Assembly (NCBI RefSeq): GCF_029439455.1
Contig: NZ_JAQFVG010000061.1
Coordinates: 1-33,654, forward strand
Source: Caballeronia sp. BR00000012568055
GTDB taxonomy: Bacteria > Pseudomonadota > Gammaproteobacteria > Burkholderiales > Burkholderiaceae
Direction: 5' to 3'
DNA: 33,654 nt
Shown: positions 16,143-24,419 of the stretch, in pieces
Layout of the letters: each line of letters opens with the position of its first letter
Numbering within the stretch: the first letter of the stretch is position 1
Made by a program: the position numbers and the translations under genes
Notes under the pieces: model-generated
The model's database searches: none
Told to the model about the DNA's origin: nothing
Seen by the model: the letters and a program-made list of their open reading frames with translations, nothing else

Positions 16143-16391
16143 ATGAAAAAGGTATTCAATGCCGCCGTATTCGCGCTTTTGACTTACCTCGTCGCCGACC
16201 GCGCCATGCTGCACGCGCAAGGCAACGACCTCGGCTCCGCTGCGTGCTCACAGAGCGCCGCGCAGGTCGAATACGATGCGCTGAGCAAAGGTTTCAGCCA
16301 AGCCGCTGCCAGCAGTCAGCGTGACGCGCATCGCTCGCAATGTCTCGTCATGGGCCGCCGCCAGCCCGGCCAGATGATGGCGATGAAGTAA
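16143..16391 (+). CDS. Small secreted hypothetical protein, 82 aa
   Basis: The ATG is preceded by a strong ribosome-binding site (AAAGGAG, 7 nt spacing). The product begins MKKVFNAAVFALLTYLVADRAMLHAQG, a signal peptide with likely cleavage near LHA-Q, so the mature protein is about 57 aa and periplasmic. The mature part has two Cys (AACSQSA at about 35 and SQCLVMG at about 67) that could pair, and a Gln/Ala/Ser-rich composition. I recognise no family. It precedes the PQQ dehydrogenase by 269 bp on the same strand, too far to assume an operon. Confidence 0.7.
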   Translation: MKKVFNAAVFALLTYLVADRAMLHAQGNDLGSAACSQSAAQVEYDALSKGFSQAAASSQRDAHRSQCLVMGRRQPGQMMAMK

Positions 16392-16660
16392 GCATCCTCC
16401 GTTCAAACGCCGACGCTCCTCGCCACCGCGAAGCGTCGCGCCTGCCTTCGCGCCGTGACAAATGCGCGCACAAATTTAACTATCCAGTTAGAATATCAGG
16501 GTTAACGCTAGCGATGCGACCTCTGCGGTCCATCGCGATTCATGCGCTCGAAACCGCGCAAGAGGGCGCCTGACTTCATCACCGCTTCGGGCAATCGTGA
16601 ATCGTGAAGAGGCTCGCCGCCCGCCAGCGGTGCGAGTCCGATTCCCTGGAGAGAAATTCG

Positions 16661-19084
16661 ATGTCTACGAGTGAACCCCGTCCTTCAGCCTTCCTGAGAG
16701 CCGGGTGTGTGATGTTGGGTCTGGCGATGCTGGCCACCGGTCTGTTCTTTGTCGTCGGCGGCGCGAAGCTCGCGTTTTTGCACGGCAGCGCGTACTTCCT
16801 GATCGCAGGCGTGGTGATCGTCGCGGCGGCGGTGCAGTTCATGCGCGCGAAAGCATCGGCGGTGGTGATTTATGGCGTGGCGTTCATCGGGACGCTCATT
16901 TGGGCCTTGTTCGATGCAGGCATCGACTTCTGGCCGCTGGTATCGCGTCTCATGCTGCCGTCCGGTTTTATGATGCTCGCGCTGCTGACATGGCCGTCGC
17001 TGCGTTGTAATCAAAGTGGCAAGTTCGCGTACGGCGCAGCGGCATTGATTGCGCTGTGCATGGGCATCACGTTCGTGCAGATGTTTCAGCCGCATCCCAC
17101 CGTTCCGTTCGATGGCACGCCCACGCCGCTCACGCCGCTTGCCGAAGGCACCGCCCAACAGCAAAAGAACTGGGCCAACTACGGCAACACGCCGGGCGGC
17201 AGCCGCTTCGTCGCGCTGAATCAGATTACGCGCGATAACGTCAAGAACCTCCACGTCGCGTGGACTTTCCATACGGGCGATACCCCCATTAGCCCGACCG
17301 GCAACGGCGCGGAAGATCAGGAAACGCCGCTGCAGATCGGCGACCGCTTGTTCCTGTGCACGCCGCACAACAACGTGATCGCCGTCGATGCCGACACCGG
17401 CAAGCAAATCTGGAAGCGCGAAATCAACGCGCAGGCGCAAGTGTGGAACCGCTGTCGCGGCCTCGCTTATTTCGATGCGACGCAACCGCTGCCGCAACCC
17501 ACGGTCGCAGGCGCGAGCGCGGCGACGCCGGTATCGGTGGCGGCGGGCGAGGGCTGTCAGCGTCGTCTGTTGATGAACACGATCGACGCGCGCCTCGTCG
17601 CCATCGATGCCGATACGGGCGCGCTCTGCGAAGGCTTCGGCGACCACGGTTTCGTCGATCTGAAAGCGGGCCTGGGCGATGCAGCCGATCCGAAATACCA
17701 GCTCACGTCCGCGCCGACGCTCGCGGGCACGACCGTCGTGGTCGGCGGACGTGTGGCCGATAACGTACAGACCGACATGCCCGGCGGCGTGATGCGCGGC
17801 TTCGATGTCATCACAGGCGCGATGCGCTGGGCCTTCGATCCCGGCCACGACGATCCGAACGCGCACTTGCTGCCGGGACAAACCTTCGCACGCAGCACGC
17901 CGAACTCGTGGGCGCCGATGTCCTACGATCCCGCGATGAACACCGTCTTTATCCCGATGGGCAGTTCGTCGGTGGACCTGTGGGGCGCGAATCGCACGCC
18001 GCTGGATCACAAGTACGCGACCTCGATCCTCGCCCTCGACGCCAACACGGGCAAGGAGAAGTGGGTCTATCAGACGGTCCACAACGATCTCTGGGACTTC
18101 GACGTGCCCATGCAGCCGAGCCTGATCGACTTCCCCGAAGCGGATGGATCGACGAAACCGGCCGTGGTGTTCGGCACCAAGTCGGGCCAGATTTTCGTGC
18201 TGGATCGGCTGACGGGCAAGCCGCTCACCAAGGTCGAAGAGCGTCCGATCAAGAAAGGCAGGATTCCGAACGAGCAGTATCCGCAGACGCAGCCGTTCTC
18301 GGTCGGCATGCCGACGATCGGCGTCGGTCCGTTGAAGGAATCGGATATGTGGGGCGCAACGCCCTTCGATCAACTCATGTGCCGCATCAGCTTCAAGTCG
18401 ATGCGCTACGACGGCCTGTTCACCGCGCCGGACACGGATGTATCGCTCAGTTTCCCCGGCTCGCTCGGCGGCATGAACTGGGGCAGCTTATCGACCGATC
18501 CGAACAATCACGTCATCTTCGTCAACGACATGCGTCTGGGTCTGTGGGTGCAGATGATCCCGCAGAAAACCGATAACGCCGCCGCGAGCAATGGCGGCGA
18601 GGCGGTCAACACGGGCATGGGCGCGGTGCCGCTGAAGGGCACGCCGTACACGGTGAACAAGAACCGCTTTATGTCGCCGCTGGGCATTCCGTGTCAGAAG
18701 CCGCCGTTCGGCTCGCTGTCGGCAGTCGATCTGAAGACGCGCAAGATTCTGTGGCAAGTGCCGGTCGGCACCGTGCAGGACACCGGACCGTTCGGCGTGA
18801 AGATGGGCATGAAAATGCCGATCGGCATGCCGACGCTCGGCGGCACGCTGGCGACGCAGGGCGGGCTGGTGTTTATCGCCGGGACGCAGGATTACTATCT
18901 GCGCGCCTTCGATAGCGCCACCGGTCAGGAAGTGTGGAAGGCGCGTCTGCCGGTCGGCAGTCAGGGCGGTCCGATGAGTTATCAGTCGCCGAAGACGGGC
19001 AAGCAGTACGTGGTGATTTCGGCGGGCGGCGCGCGTCAGTCGCCGGATCGCGGAGACTATGTGATCGCGTATTCGTTGAATTGA
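16661..19084 (+). CDS. gcd: Membrane-bound PQQ-dependent dehydrogenase (glucose/quinate/shikimate type)
   Basis: A quinoprotein of 807 aa (E. coli Gcd is 796). Residues about 12-143 form the five-helix membrane anchor that donates electrons to ubiquinone. The remainder is the periplasmic eight-bladed PQQ propeller, starting near NWANYGNTPGGSRF. The catalytic Asp lies in TVHNDLWDFDVPMQPSLIDF, at about residue 476, equivalent to Asp466 of E. coli. The C-terminal repeat GLVFIAGTQDYYLRAFDSATGQEVWK is also standard. The enzyme oxidises aldoses such as glucose to gluconolactone, or quinate/shikimate, outside the cytoplasm. The two subtypes cannot be separated safely by eye. ATG 16661 has GGAG 8-10 nt upstream. 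An in-frame start at 16604 has none. No PQQ synthesis genes are nearby. A strong terminator follows. Confidence 0.92.
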   Translation: MSTSEPRPSAFLRAGCVMLGLAMLATGLFFVVGGAKLAFLHGSAYFLIAGVVIVAAAVQFMRAKASAVVIYGVAFIGTLIWALFDAGIDFWPLVSRLMLPSGFMMLALLTWPSLRCNQSGKFAYGAAALIALCMGITFVQMFQPHPTVPFDGTPTPLTPLAEGTAQQQKNWANYGNTPGGSRFVALNQITRDNVKNLHVAWTFHTGDTPISPTGNGAEDQETPLQIGDRLFLCTPHNNVIAVDADTGKQIWKREINAQAQVWNRCRGLAYFDATQPLPQPTVAGASAATPVSVAAGEGCQRRLLMNTIDARLVAIDADTGALCEGFGDHGFVDLKAGLGDAADPKYQLTSAPTLAGTTVVVGGRVADNVQTDMPGGVMRGFDVITGAMRWAFDPGHDDPNAHLLPGQTFARSTPNSWAPMSYDPAMNTVFIPMGSSSVDLWGANRTPLDHKYATSILALDANTGKEKWVYQTVHNDLWDFDVPMQPSLIDFPEADGSTKPAVVFGTKSGQIFVLDRLTGKPLTKVEERPIKKGRIPNEQYPQTQPFSVGMPTIGVGPLKESDMWGATPFDQLMCRISFKSMRYDGLFTAPDTDVSLSFPGSLGGMNWGSLSTDPNNHVIFVNDMRLGLWVQMIPQKTDNAAASNGGEAVNTGMGAVPLKGTPYTVNKNRFMSPLGIPCQKPPFGSLSAVDLKTRKILWQVPVGTVQDTGPFGVKMGMKMPIGMPTLGGTLATQGGLVFIAGTQDYYLRAFDSATGQEVWKARLPVGSQGGPMSYQSPKTGKQYVVISAGGARQSPDRGDYVIAYSLN

Positions 19085-19097
19085 CGCATGTTTTCAG

Positions 19098-19130
19098 AAG
19101 GCCGCGCGATGATGTCGCGCGGCCTTTTTT
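19098..19130 (+). terminator. Rho-independent terminator of the PQQ dehydrogenase gene
   Basis: A 12-bp GC-rich stem (AAGGCCGCGCGA at 19098-19109 with TCGCGCGGCCTT at 19115-19126), loop TGATG, then a run of T residues to 19130. It sits 13 bp after the dehydrogenase stop and just before the convergent reductase stop. The T-run is only on the plus strand, so it mainly serves the dehydrogenase. Confidence 0.92.
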
Positions 19131-19131
19131 G

Positions 19132-20202
19132 TTAGCCCGGAATGATGCGCTCGGTCTTCAGACGTCCGAACAAATCGAAGAATGCATCGGGCGTGCTTTG
19201 ATAGTCGAGGAAGCCTGCTCTACGGCTTTTCGACATATCCGTGAGCACTTCCATCGGACGGCCGAGGTCGGCATCCGTATGCCACCATGACACCAGTTTG
19301 CCGATGTCTTTCTCGACAAGATCATGACGCGTGGCAATGGCTTCCCACGTTTTCGCTGCGTGATTCATGCGGTTTTCCAGCGGCCGCGTCTCGCCGTCGA
19401 ACGGCGCAGGCTCGATGCCGAAGTACGCCGCGATCTGCTCCCACATCCATTTCCAGCGAAACACATCGCCGTTCACGACGTTGAACGCTTCGTCGCGCGC
19501 TTGCGGCGTGGTCGATGCCCATTCGAGATGCCGCGCGAGCAGGCGGGCGTCGGTCATATCGGTGAGGCCGTTCCATTGTGCGGCGGAACCGGGGAATACA
19601 AACGGCTCGCCCGTCGCCTTGCATAACGTCGCGTAGACGGCGAGCGTGACGCCCATGTTCATCGCGTTGCCGACTGCATAGCCGATGATCGTATGCGGGC
19701 GATGCACGCTCCAGCCGAAACCGTGGCGGCGCGCGGCATCGAATAGACGGTCTTCCTGCTCGTAGTAGAAGTTGTCGACGGGCTGACGGCCTTGTTCTTC
19801 GCGGAACGGCGTCATGGGCACGCTGCCTTTGGCATACGCTTCGAACGGGCCGAGATAGTGCTTCAGGCCCGTGACGAGGGCGGCATGGCGAATGGCGCCG
19901 GAAGGAGCGAGCGCATCGAGCACGTTGGAGACCATTGCGCCGTTCACGCGGATATTCTCCGCCTCGCTCGCCTGCCGCGACCAGGCCGTGAAGAACACAT
20001 GACTGAAGGCGCGATCCTTCAGCGCGTCCGCAACCGACAACGCCGAAGTCAGATCCGTCGTGATCGATTCGACGCCCGCAGGCGCGGGCGTCCGTCCGCG
20101 CGACAGCCCCGAAATGGACCAGCCGCCGCGCGACTGAAGATGCTCGGCGAGATTGCGCCCGACAATGCCGGTCGCGCCGATGATAAGTGCATGCTGATTC
20201 AT
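19132..20202 (-). CDS. PRISE-like short-chain reductase (progesterone 5-beta-reductase/iridoid synthase-like SDR)
   Basis: An extended short-chain dehydrogenase of 356 aa. The Rossmann cofactor loop is GATGIVG (9-15) and LSRGR at about 33-37 suits NADPH binding. In place of the usual YxxxK, it has the paired signatures of the PRISE family: TGLKHYLGPFE with Lys114, and NFYYEQED with Tyr146/Tyr147. Plant members of the family reduce enones (progesterone, 8-oxogeranial). Bacterial members act on enones of unknown physiological role. The protein should be cytoplasmic. It lies 79 bp downstream of the antiporter gene on the same strand and could share its transcript. The natural substrate cannot be inferred from the neighbours. 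Confidence 0.86.
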   Translation of the reverse strand: MNQHALIIGATGIVGRNLAEHLQSRGGWSISGLSRGRTPAPAGVESITTDLTSALSVADALKDRAFSHVFFTAWSRQASEAENIRVNGAMVSNVLDALAPSGAIRHAALVTGLKHYLGPFEAYAKGSVPMTPFREEQGRQPVDNFYYEQEDRLFDAARRHGFGWSVHRPHTIIGYAVGNAMNMGVTLAVYATLCKATGEPFVFPGSAAQWNGLTDMTDARLLARHLEWASTTPQARDEAFNVVNGDVFRWKWMWEQIAAYFGIEPAPFDGETRPLENRMNHAAKTWEAIATRHDLVEKDIGKLVSWWHTDADLGRPMEVLTDMSKSRRAGFLDYQSTPDAFFDLFGRLKTERIIPG

Positions 20203-20281
20203 GGCGATATAAGCGGTTCGGCTTGATCGATCGAAGAGTGTGACCGAATGCGCCGAACTCTGCTCGCTCGCTTCTACGCGA

Positions 20282-21532
20282 TTAGGCGATGACCGATCCG
20301 CGCGCCGCCCGACGACGCATGATCGCGTTGAAAAGCGGCGTGGCCATCAGCGTGCTGAGCACGGCCATCAGCACGAGAATCGAAAACAGGCCGGGCAGAA
20401 TCACGCCCGCCGCCAGCCCGATATTGATGATGATCAGTTCCATCAGACCGCGCGCGTTCATCAGCGCGCCGATGGCCATGGCATCGGTCGAAGGTTCGCC
20501 GTTCAGACGCGCCGCCGCCCAGCACGCGATCCCTTTGCCGCCGAACGATGCCAGCAGAATCGCGCCCGCAGCGGCCATGATGGCGGGGTCCATCAGCATG
20601 TCCAGACGCGTGTTGAGGCCGGAGTAAGTGAAGAACATCGGCAGCAGAAACACGACGACGAAGGGTTGCAGCGACTCGCGCAGCTTCTCGGTAAGCGGCC
20701 CGCGCGGCAAGGCGACGCCGAGCAAAAAGCCGCCGAATACCGCGTGAATGCCGATGGCGTCCATTGCAAAGGCGCAGACGGCGAACAGCACGAGCACGGT
20801 GGCGAGTACGCCGTGAGGCAGTGGTTGATCGGCGTCGAGGCCATCGGCCAATTTGCGCAGCAATTTTTGTCCGACGAAGATCATGAACAGCGCGAAGGCC
20901 ACGCCGCCGCCGATCGCCAGATACGCGCCGGTCCACGCGCCGCCGAAGCTTGCGAGCACGATGGCGAGGATGCACCACGCGGCGGCATCGTCGAAAGCGC
21001 CTGCGGTGAGCGCGAGTGTGCCGAGCGATGTGCCTGCGAGGCCGCGTTCGTGGATGATGCGCGCGAGCATCGGAAACGCGGTGATGGCGATCGCCGCGCC
21101 CAGAAACAGCGATGCCTCCGACAACCGCGCCTTTGCCGCGAACAACCCCGGCACCGAATGCAGCCACGGCGCGAGCGCGAAGGCCAGCACGAAAGGCACC
21201 AGAATGCCCGCCAGCGATACGCTCATCGCGCTTTTGGCGCGCGCACGGAAATGATCGGCGCGAAACTCGGTTCCGACCAGAAACATGTATAGACCGACGC
21301 CGAGTTGCGCAGCCACATACAACATGCCGAGCGTCGCTTTGGGAAACAGCGCCTGCTGCCAGTGCGGCAACAGCAGCCCGAACAGCGACGGCCCGAGCAG
21401 CACGCCCGCGATCATTTCACCAACCACTTGCGGCTGTCCGAGACGTTGCGCGAGCCTGCCGACCAACTGACTCGCCAGCACGAACACGGCGGCTTGCGCG
21501 AAGAAATAGACGGAGAGTTGGGACGTGGGCAT
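20282..21532 (-). CDS. CPA2-family cation/proton antiporter (Kef/NapA-like)
   Basis: An inner-membrane antiporter of 416 aa, made almost entirely of hydrophobic helices separated by short polar loops. The family core is GQPQVVGEMIAGVLLGPSLFG at about 32-52 and the charged ion-binding pair Asp181/Asp182 in AGAFDDAAAWCIL, the DD signature of electrogenic Na+/H+-type members. The C-terminal helix pair includes GALMNARGLMELIIINIGL. It has only the membrane domain. The RCK/TrkA-N nucleotide-binding tail of true KefB/KefC is absent. Na+ or K+ for H+ exchange is likely, and the ion is not determinable here. The start is the first ATG, without a strong ribosome-binding site. It is divergent from ilvD across 198 bp. 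Confidence 0.9.
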   Translation of the reverse strand: MPTSQLSVYFFAQAAVFVLASQLVGRLAQRLGQPQVVGEMIAGVLLGPSLFGLLLPHWQQALFPKATLGMLYVAAQLGVGLYMFLVGTEFRADHFRARAKSAMSVSLAGILVPFVLAFALAPWLHSVPGLFAAKARLSEASLFLGAAIAITAFPMLARIIHERGLAGTSLGTLALTAGAFDDAAAWCILAIVLASFGGAWTGAYLAIGGGVAFALFMIFVGQKLLRKLADGLDADQPLPHGVLATVLVLFAVCAFAMDAIGIHAVFGGFLLGVALPRGPLTEKLRESLQPFVVVFLLPMFFTYSGLNTRLDMLMDPAIMAAAGAILLASFGGKGIACWAAARLNGEPSTDAMAIGALMNARGLMELIIINIGLAAGVILPGLFSILVLMAVLSTLMATPLFNAIMRRRAARGSVIA

Positions 21533-21730
21533 CGTCGTCGGAAGAAAGAAGTTGAAAGGCGAAGAAAGACGATATTACAGGCGTCGCCGTCGATGTTAAG
21601 CGTTCATGGGATAATTCTGGTTTTCGCCCGAAACTTGACTCAAGAGGTCGGTCGCACGGGCGCACCGGGCTTTATCCCACGGCTCGTGTAAGTGCTGCGC
21701 TTTTTTCCGCGATTTTCCAGACCAATCAAG

Positions 21731-23590
21731 ATGCCCACATACCGTTCCAAAACCTCCACCGCCGGCCGCAACATGGCAGGCGCGCGCTCGCTGTGGCGCG
21801 CGACCGGCATGAAAGACGAAGACTTTTCGAAGCCGATCATCGCCGTCGTCAATTCGTTTACGCAATTCGTGCCGGGTCACGTGCACCTGAAGGATCTCGG
21901 CCAACTGGTCGCGCGCGAGATCGAAGCGGCGGGCGGCGTCGCCAAGGAATTCAACACCATTGCCGTCGATGACGGCATCGCCATGGGTCACGACGGCATG
22001 CTCTACTCGCTGCCGAGCCGCGACATCATCGCGGATTCGGTGGAGTACATGGTCAACGCGCACTGCGCGGACGCCATGGTGTGCATCTCCAATTGCGACA
22101 AGATCACCCCCGGCATGCTAATGGCCGCGATGCGCCTCGACATTCCGGTGATCTTCGTTTCAGGCGGCCCGATGGAAGCGGGCAAGACGCGGCTGGCGAA
22201 TCCGGTGACGAAGAAAATCGAACTGAAAAAGCTCGATCTCGTCGATGCCATGGTGATCGCCGCCGACACGAACTACACCGACGAACAAGTGGCCGAAGTC
22301 GAACGCTCGGCGTGCCCGACCTGCGGTTCATGCTCGGGCATGTTCACCGCCAACTCGATGAACTGCCTGACCGAAGCGCTCGGCCTCTCGCTGCCGGGCA
22401 ACGGCACGGTGGTCGCCACGCACGCGGACCGCGAGCAGTTGTTCAAGCGCGCGGGACGTCGCATTGTGGAACTGGCGCGGCAGTATTACGAGCAGGAAGA
22501 TGCGCGCGTGTTGCCGCGTTCGGTCGGCTTCAAAGCGTTTGAAAATGCCATGACGCTCGACATCGCAATGGGTGGATCGACCAATACGATTCTGCATTTG
22601 CTGGCGATTGCGCGCGAAGCCGAGATCGACTTCACGATGAAGGATATCGATCGTTTGTCGCGCACGGTGCCGCAGTTGTGCAAGGTCGCGCCGAACACAA
22701 ACAAGTATCACATCGAAGACGTGCATCGCGCGGGCGGCATCATGGCGATTCTGGGCGAACTGGATCGCGCGGGCAAACTGCATACCGATGTGCCGACAGT
22801 GCACGCGCCGAGCATGAAGGAAGCGCTCGCGCAGTGGGATATCACGCTCACCGACGACGAAGCGGTCAAGACCTTCTACATGGCCGGTCCCGCCGGCATT
22901 CCGACGCAGACCGCGTTCAGCCAGAACACGCGCTGGCCGAGCCTCGATTCGGATCGCGCGGAAGGCTGCATTCGTTCGTACGAGCACGCGTTCTCGAAGG
23001 AAGGCGGGCTGGCGGTGCTGACGGGCAATATCGCGCTGGACGGCTGCGTAGTGAAGACTGCGGGCGTGGACGAAAGTATTTTGGTGTTCGAAGGATCGGC
23101 GCACGTGACCGAATCGCAGGACGAAGCGGTCGAGAACATTCTGAACGACAAGGTCAAGGCGGGCGATGTGGTGATCGTGCGCTACGAAGGTCCGAAGGGC
23201 GGTCCGGGCATGCAGGAAATGCTGTATCCGACGAGCTATATCAAGTCGAAGGGTTTGGGCAAGGCCTGCGCGCTGCTGACCGATGGACGATTCTCGGGCG
23301 GCACGTCGGGTCTGTCGATCGGGCATTGCTCGCCGGAAGCGGCGGCGGGTGGTGCGATTGGTTTGGTGCGCAATGGCGACCGGATTCGTATCGACATTCC
23401 GAATCGCACGATCGATGTGTTGTTGTCCGATGAGGAACTCGCGCGTCGTCGTGAAGAACAGAACGCGAAGGGTTGGAAGCCGGTTCATGCGCGTCCGCGC
23501 AAGGTGTCGGCGGCGCTGAAGGCCTATGCGAAGCTGGTGATGTCGGCGGATAAGGGCGCGGTGCGGGATTTGTCGTTGTTGGATGATTGA
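21731..23590 (+). CDS. ilvD: Dihydroxy-acid dehydratase
   Basis: An Fe-S enzyme of the IlvD/Edd family that dehydrates 2,3-dihydroxy-isovalerate and 2,3-dihydroxy-3-methylvalerate in valine and isoleucine synthesis. The product is 619 aa (E. coli 616). The N-terminus [20 protein letters not shown] aligns almost residue for residue with E. coli IlvD, which fixes the start at ATG 21731 rather than the in-frame codon at 21692. Cluster and metal residues are visible: Cys122 and the Mg-site Lys124 in SNCDKITPG, and Cys195/Cys198/Cys201 in [19 protein letters not shown]. Later family segments ([32 protein letters not shown]) are intact. It stands alone, with no ilvC, ilvBN or leu genes beside it. 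A strong bidirectional terminator follows. Confidence 0.97.
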   Translation: MPTYRSKTSTAGRNMAGARSLWRATGMKDEDFSKPIIAVVNSFTQFVPGHVHLKDLGQLVAREIEAAGGVAKEFNTIAVDDGIAMGHDGMLYSLPSRDIIADSVEYMVNAHCADAMVCISNCDKITPGMLMAAMRLDIPVIFVSGGPMEAGKTRLANPVTKKIELKKLDLVDAMVIAADTNYTDEQVAEVERSACPTCGSCSGMFTANSMNCLTEALGLSLPGNGTVVATHADREQLFKRAGRRIVELARQYYEQEDARVLPRSVGFKAFENAMTLDIAMGGSTNTILHLLAIAREAEIDFTMKDIDRLSRTVPQLCKVAPNTNKYHIEDVHRAGGIMAILGELDRAGKLHTDVPTVHAPSMKEALAQWDITLTDDEAVKTFYMAGPAGIPTQTAFSQNTRWPSLDSDRAEGCIRSYEHAFSKEGGLAVLTGNIALDGCVVKTAGVDESILVFEGSAHVTESQDEAVENILNDKVKAGDVVIVRYEGPKGGPGMQEMLYPTSYIKSKGLGKACALLTDGRFSGGTSGLSIGHCSPEAAAGGAIGLVRNGDRIRIDIPNRTIDVLLSDEELARRREEQNAKGWKPVHARPRKVSAALKAYAKLVMSADKGAVRDLSLLDD

Positions 23591-23617
23591 GGTTTGGCCC
23601 TGAGTTGAGTGTCGTAG

Positions 23618-23646
23618 AAAAGCCGCTTCTTGAAGCGGCTTTTTTT
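23618..23646. terminator. Bidirectional intrinsic terminator between ilvD and the wHTH regulator
   Basis: A stem of AAAAGCCGCTT (23618-23628) with AAGCGGCTTTT (23633-23643), loop CTTG, followed by a T-run to 23646. The A-run on the left side gives a T-run on the other strand, so it can end both convergent transcripts. It lies 27 bp after the ilvD stop and 5 bp beyond the end of the regulator gene. Confidence 0.9.
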
Positions 23647-23650
23647 CGCC

Positions 23651-24043
23651 TCACCGATACCCATACTCCCCATCCGGCACAAACACATATCCCACTCTCC
23701 GCAGCGTCACGATTCGCCGGGGAATCGCCGGATTATCTTCGAGCAGCCGACGCAATCTCCACACCGGCACATCGATTCCGCGTTCCGTCACCGGCGCTTC
23801 CTGCCCATATAACAACTCGATAATCCGCGCCCGTGAAAGCGGCTGCAGCGGATGCTGCGTGAATATCACCAGCAGCGCGAACTCGTTTGGCGTCAGGCTG
23901 ACCGGCGTGTCGTCGCTGAAGAGTGCGTGCGCGGCGAGATCGAGTGTGAAGTGGCCGAAGCGATACGCAGATGACATAGACGCCCCATGCAGTCGAGACT
24001 CGTTGAGCGTCGAGACTAACGCCAATCCGGCGTCATGGATCAT
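23651..24043 (-). CDS. Receiver-less OmpR/PhoB-type winged-helix regulator
   Basis: A 130-aa DNA-binding protein with only the output domain of an OmpR/PhoB regulator. Residues about 32-128 carry the family features FGHFTLDLAAHAL, VSLTPNEFALLVIF (the first helix region), RARIIELLYG, GIDVPVWRLRRLLED (recognition helix) and the closing VTLRRVGYVFVPDGEYGY. The N-terminal 25 residues are too short for a phospho-receiver and have no acidic pocket, and no membrane segment is seen. It may therefore respond to abundance, to a ligand or to a partner. ATG 24043 is preferred because GAGG lies 8 nt upstream. TTG 24061 would place that site inside the gene. It is divergent from the RND efflux operon, and phased TTAC motifs begin at its start codon, which suggests autoregulation and control of efflux. 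Confidence 0.85.
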   Translation of the reverse strand: MIHDAGLALVSTLNESRLHGASMSSAYRFGHFTLDLAAHALFSDDTPVSLTPNEFALLVIFTQHPLQPLSRARIIELLYGQEAPVTERGIDVPVWRLRRLLEDNPAIPRRIVTLRRVGYVFVPDGEYGYR

Positions 24044-24270
24044 TACAAACCTCGCCGGCAATTTACGGCGTGTTACGAGTGTGTCCTTTAAGCGTATTGC
24101 CAGCGGCTTTGCATCGCTGACGGATACGCTTCATTGCATTACGTGATGCCGTCGATTATTACGTTCACGAATGTTCGTCGCTGAGAGAACGATCGAACGT
24201 ATTACGATTTGATTCGCCATCCTTACGTAATAAATCCAGCATGACACGCGCGCCATCTTCGCTTTATTAC
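24043..24270. promoter_or_regulatory. Array of eight phased TTAC(G/A) motifs upstream of the efflux operon
   Basis: TTAC occurs on the plus strand at 24043, 24063, 24073, 24139, 24159, 24202, 24223 and 24267, followed by G in six cases. Steps within groups are 20, 10, 20 and 21 bp, and the longer steps of 43-44 bp are close to two 21-22 bp steps. That is near whole turns of the helix. OmpR/PhoB winged-helix proteins bind direct repeats with 10-11 bp spacing, so this is a plausible binding array for the adjacent regulator. The assignment is inference. Confidence 0.45.
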
Positions 24271-24415
24271 AAGCCTTAGAAGAAGGTAACCCGCTGTTAT
24301 CGCGGCTCGGGTATCGTCCGGTTCAGGCTTCATGCTCAGGTCGAACCCTGTCTCTGGAGGATGTTTTCATGCGCGGTCGTATTCAGTTTTCGATTCACCG
24401 TCGCGGGAGGCAGCC
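24044..24415. other. 372-bp divergent regulatory gap before the RND operon
   Basis: The gap holds most of the phased TTAC array (first 230 bp) and, near its right end, a strong ribosome-binding site at 24355-24360 that serves a 16-codon leader ORF. It is less GC-rich than the flanking genes. No sigma-70 promoter could be assigned confidently by eye. Apart from the leader ORF no gene is supported. Confidence 0.6.
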
Positions 24416-24419
24416 ATGA
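24369..24419 (+). CDS. 16-aa leader peptide coupled to the efflux adaptor
   Basis: An ATG at 24369 is placed 8 nt after a strong ribosome-binding site (CTGGAGG). It opens a frame encoding MRGRIQFSIHRRGRQP, with six Arg in 16 residues. Its TGA (24417-24419) overlaps the adaptor ATG (24416) as ATGA, the same 4-bp junction used at every other boundary of this operon. The adaptor also has its own GGGAGG site, located inside this frame. The leader could couple translation or act as an Arg-rich attenuator peptide. Whether it is translated is not known. Confidence 0.5.
   Translation: MRGRIQFSIHRRGRQP

Noticed and set aside
16411..16438. CGACGCT/AGCGTCG inverted repeat after the 82-aa protein gene, considered as a terminator
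   Set aside because: 14-nt loop and no T-run. Too weak to call.
16685..18373. 562-codon minus-strand frame opposite the PQQ dehydrogenase
   Set aside because: Composition dominated by Arg, His and Glu with no domain pattern. The plus-strand dehydrogenase is unambiguous.
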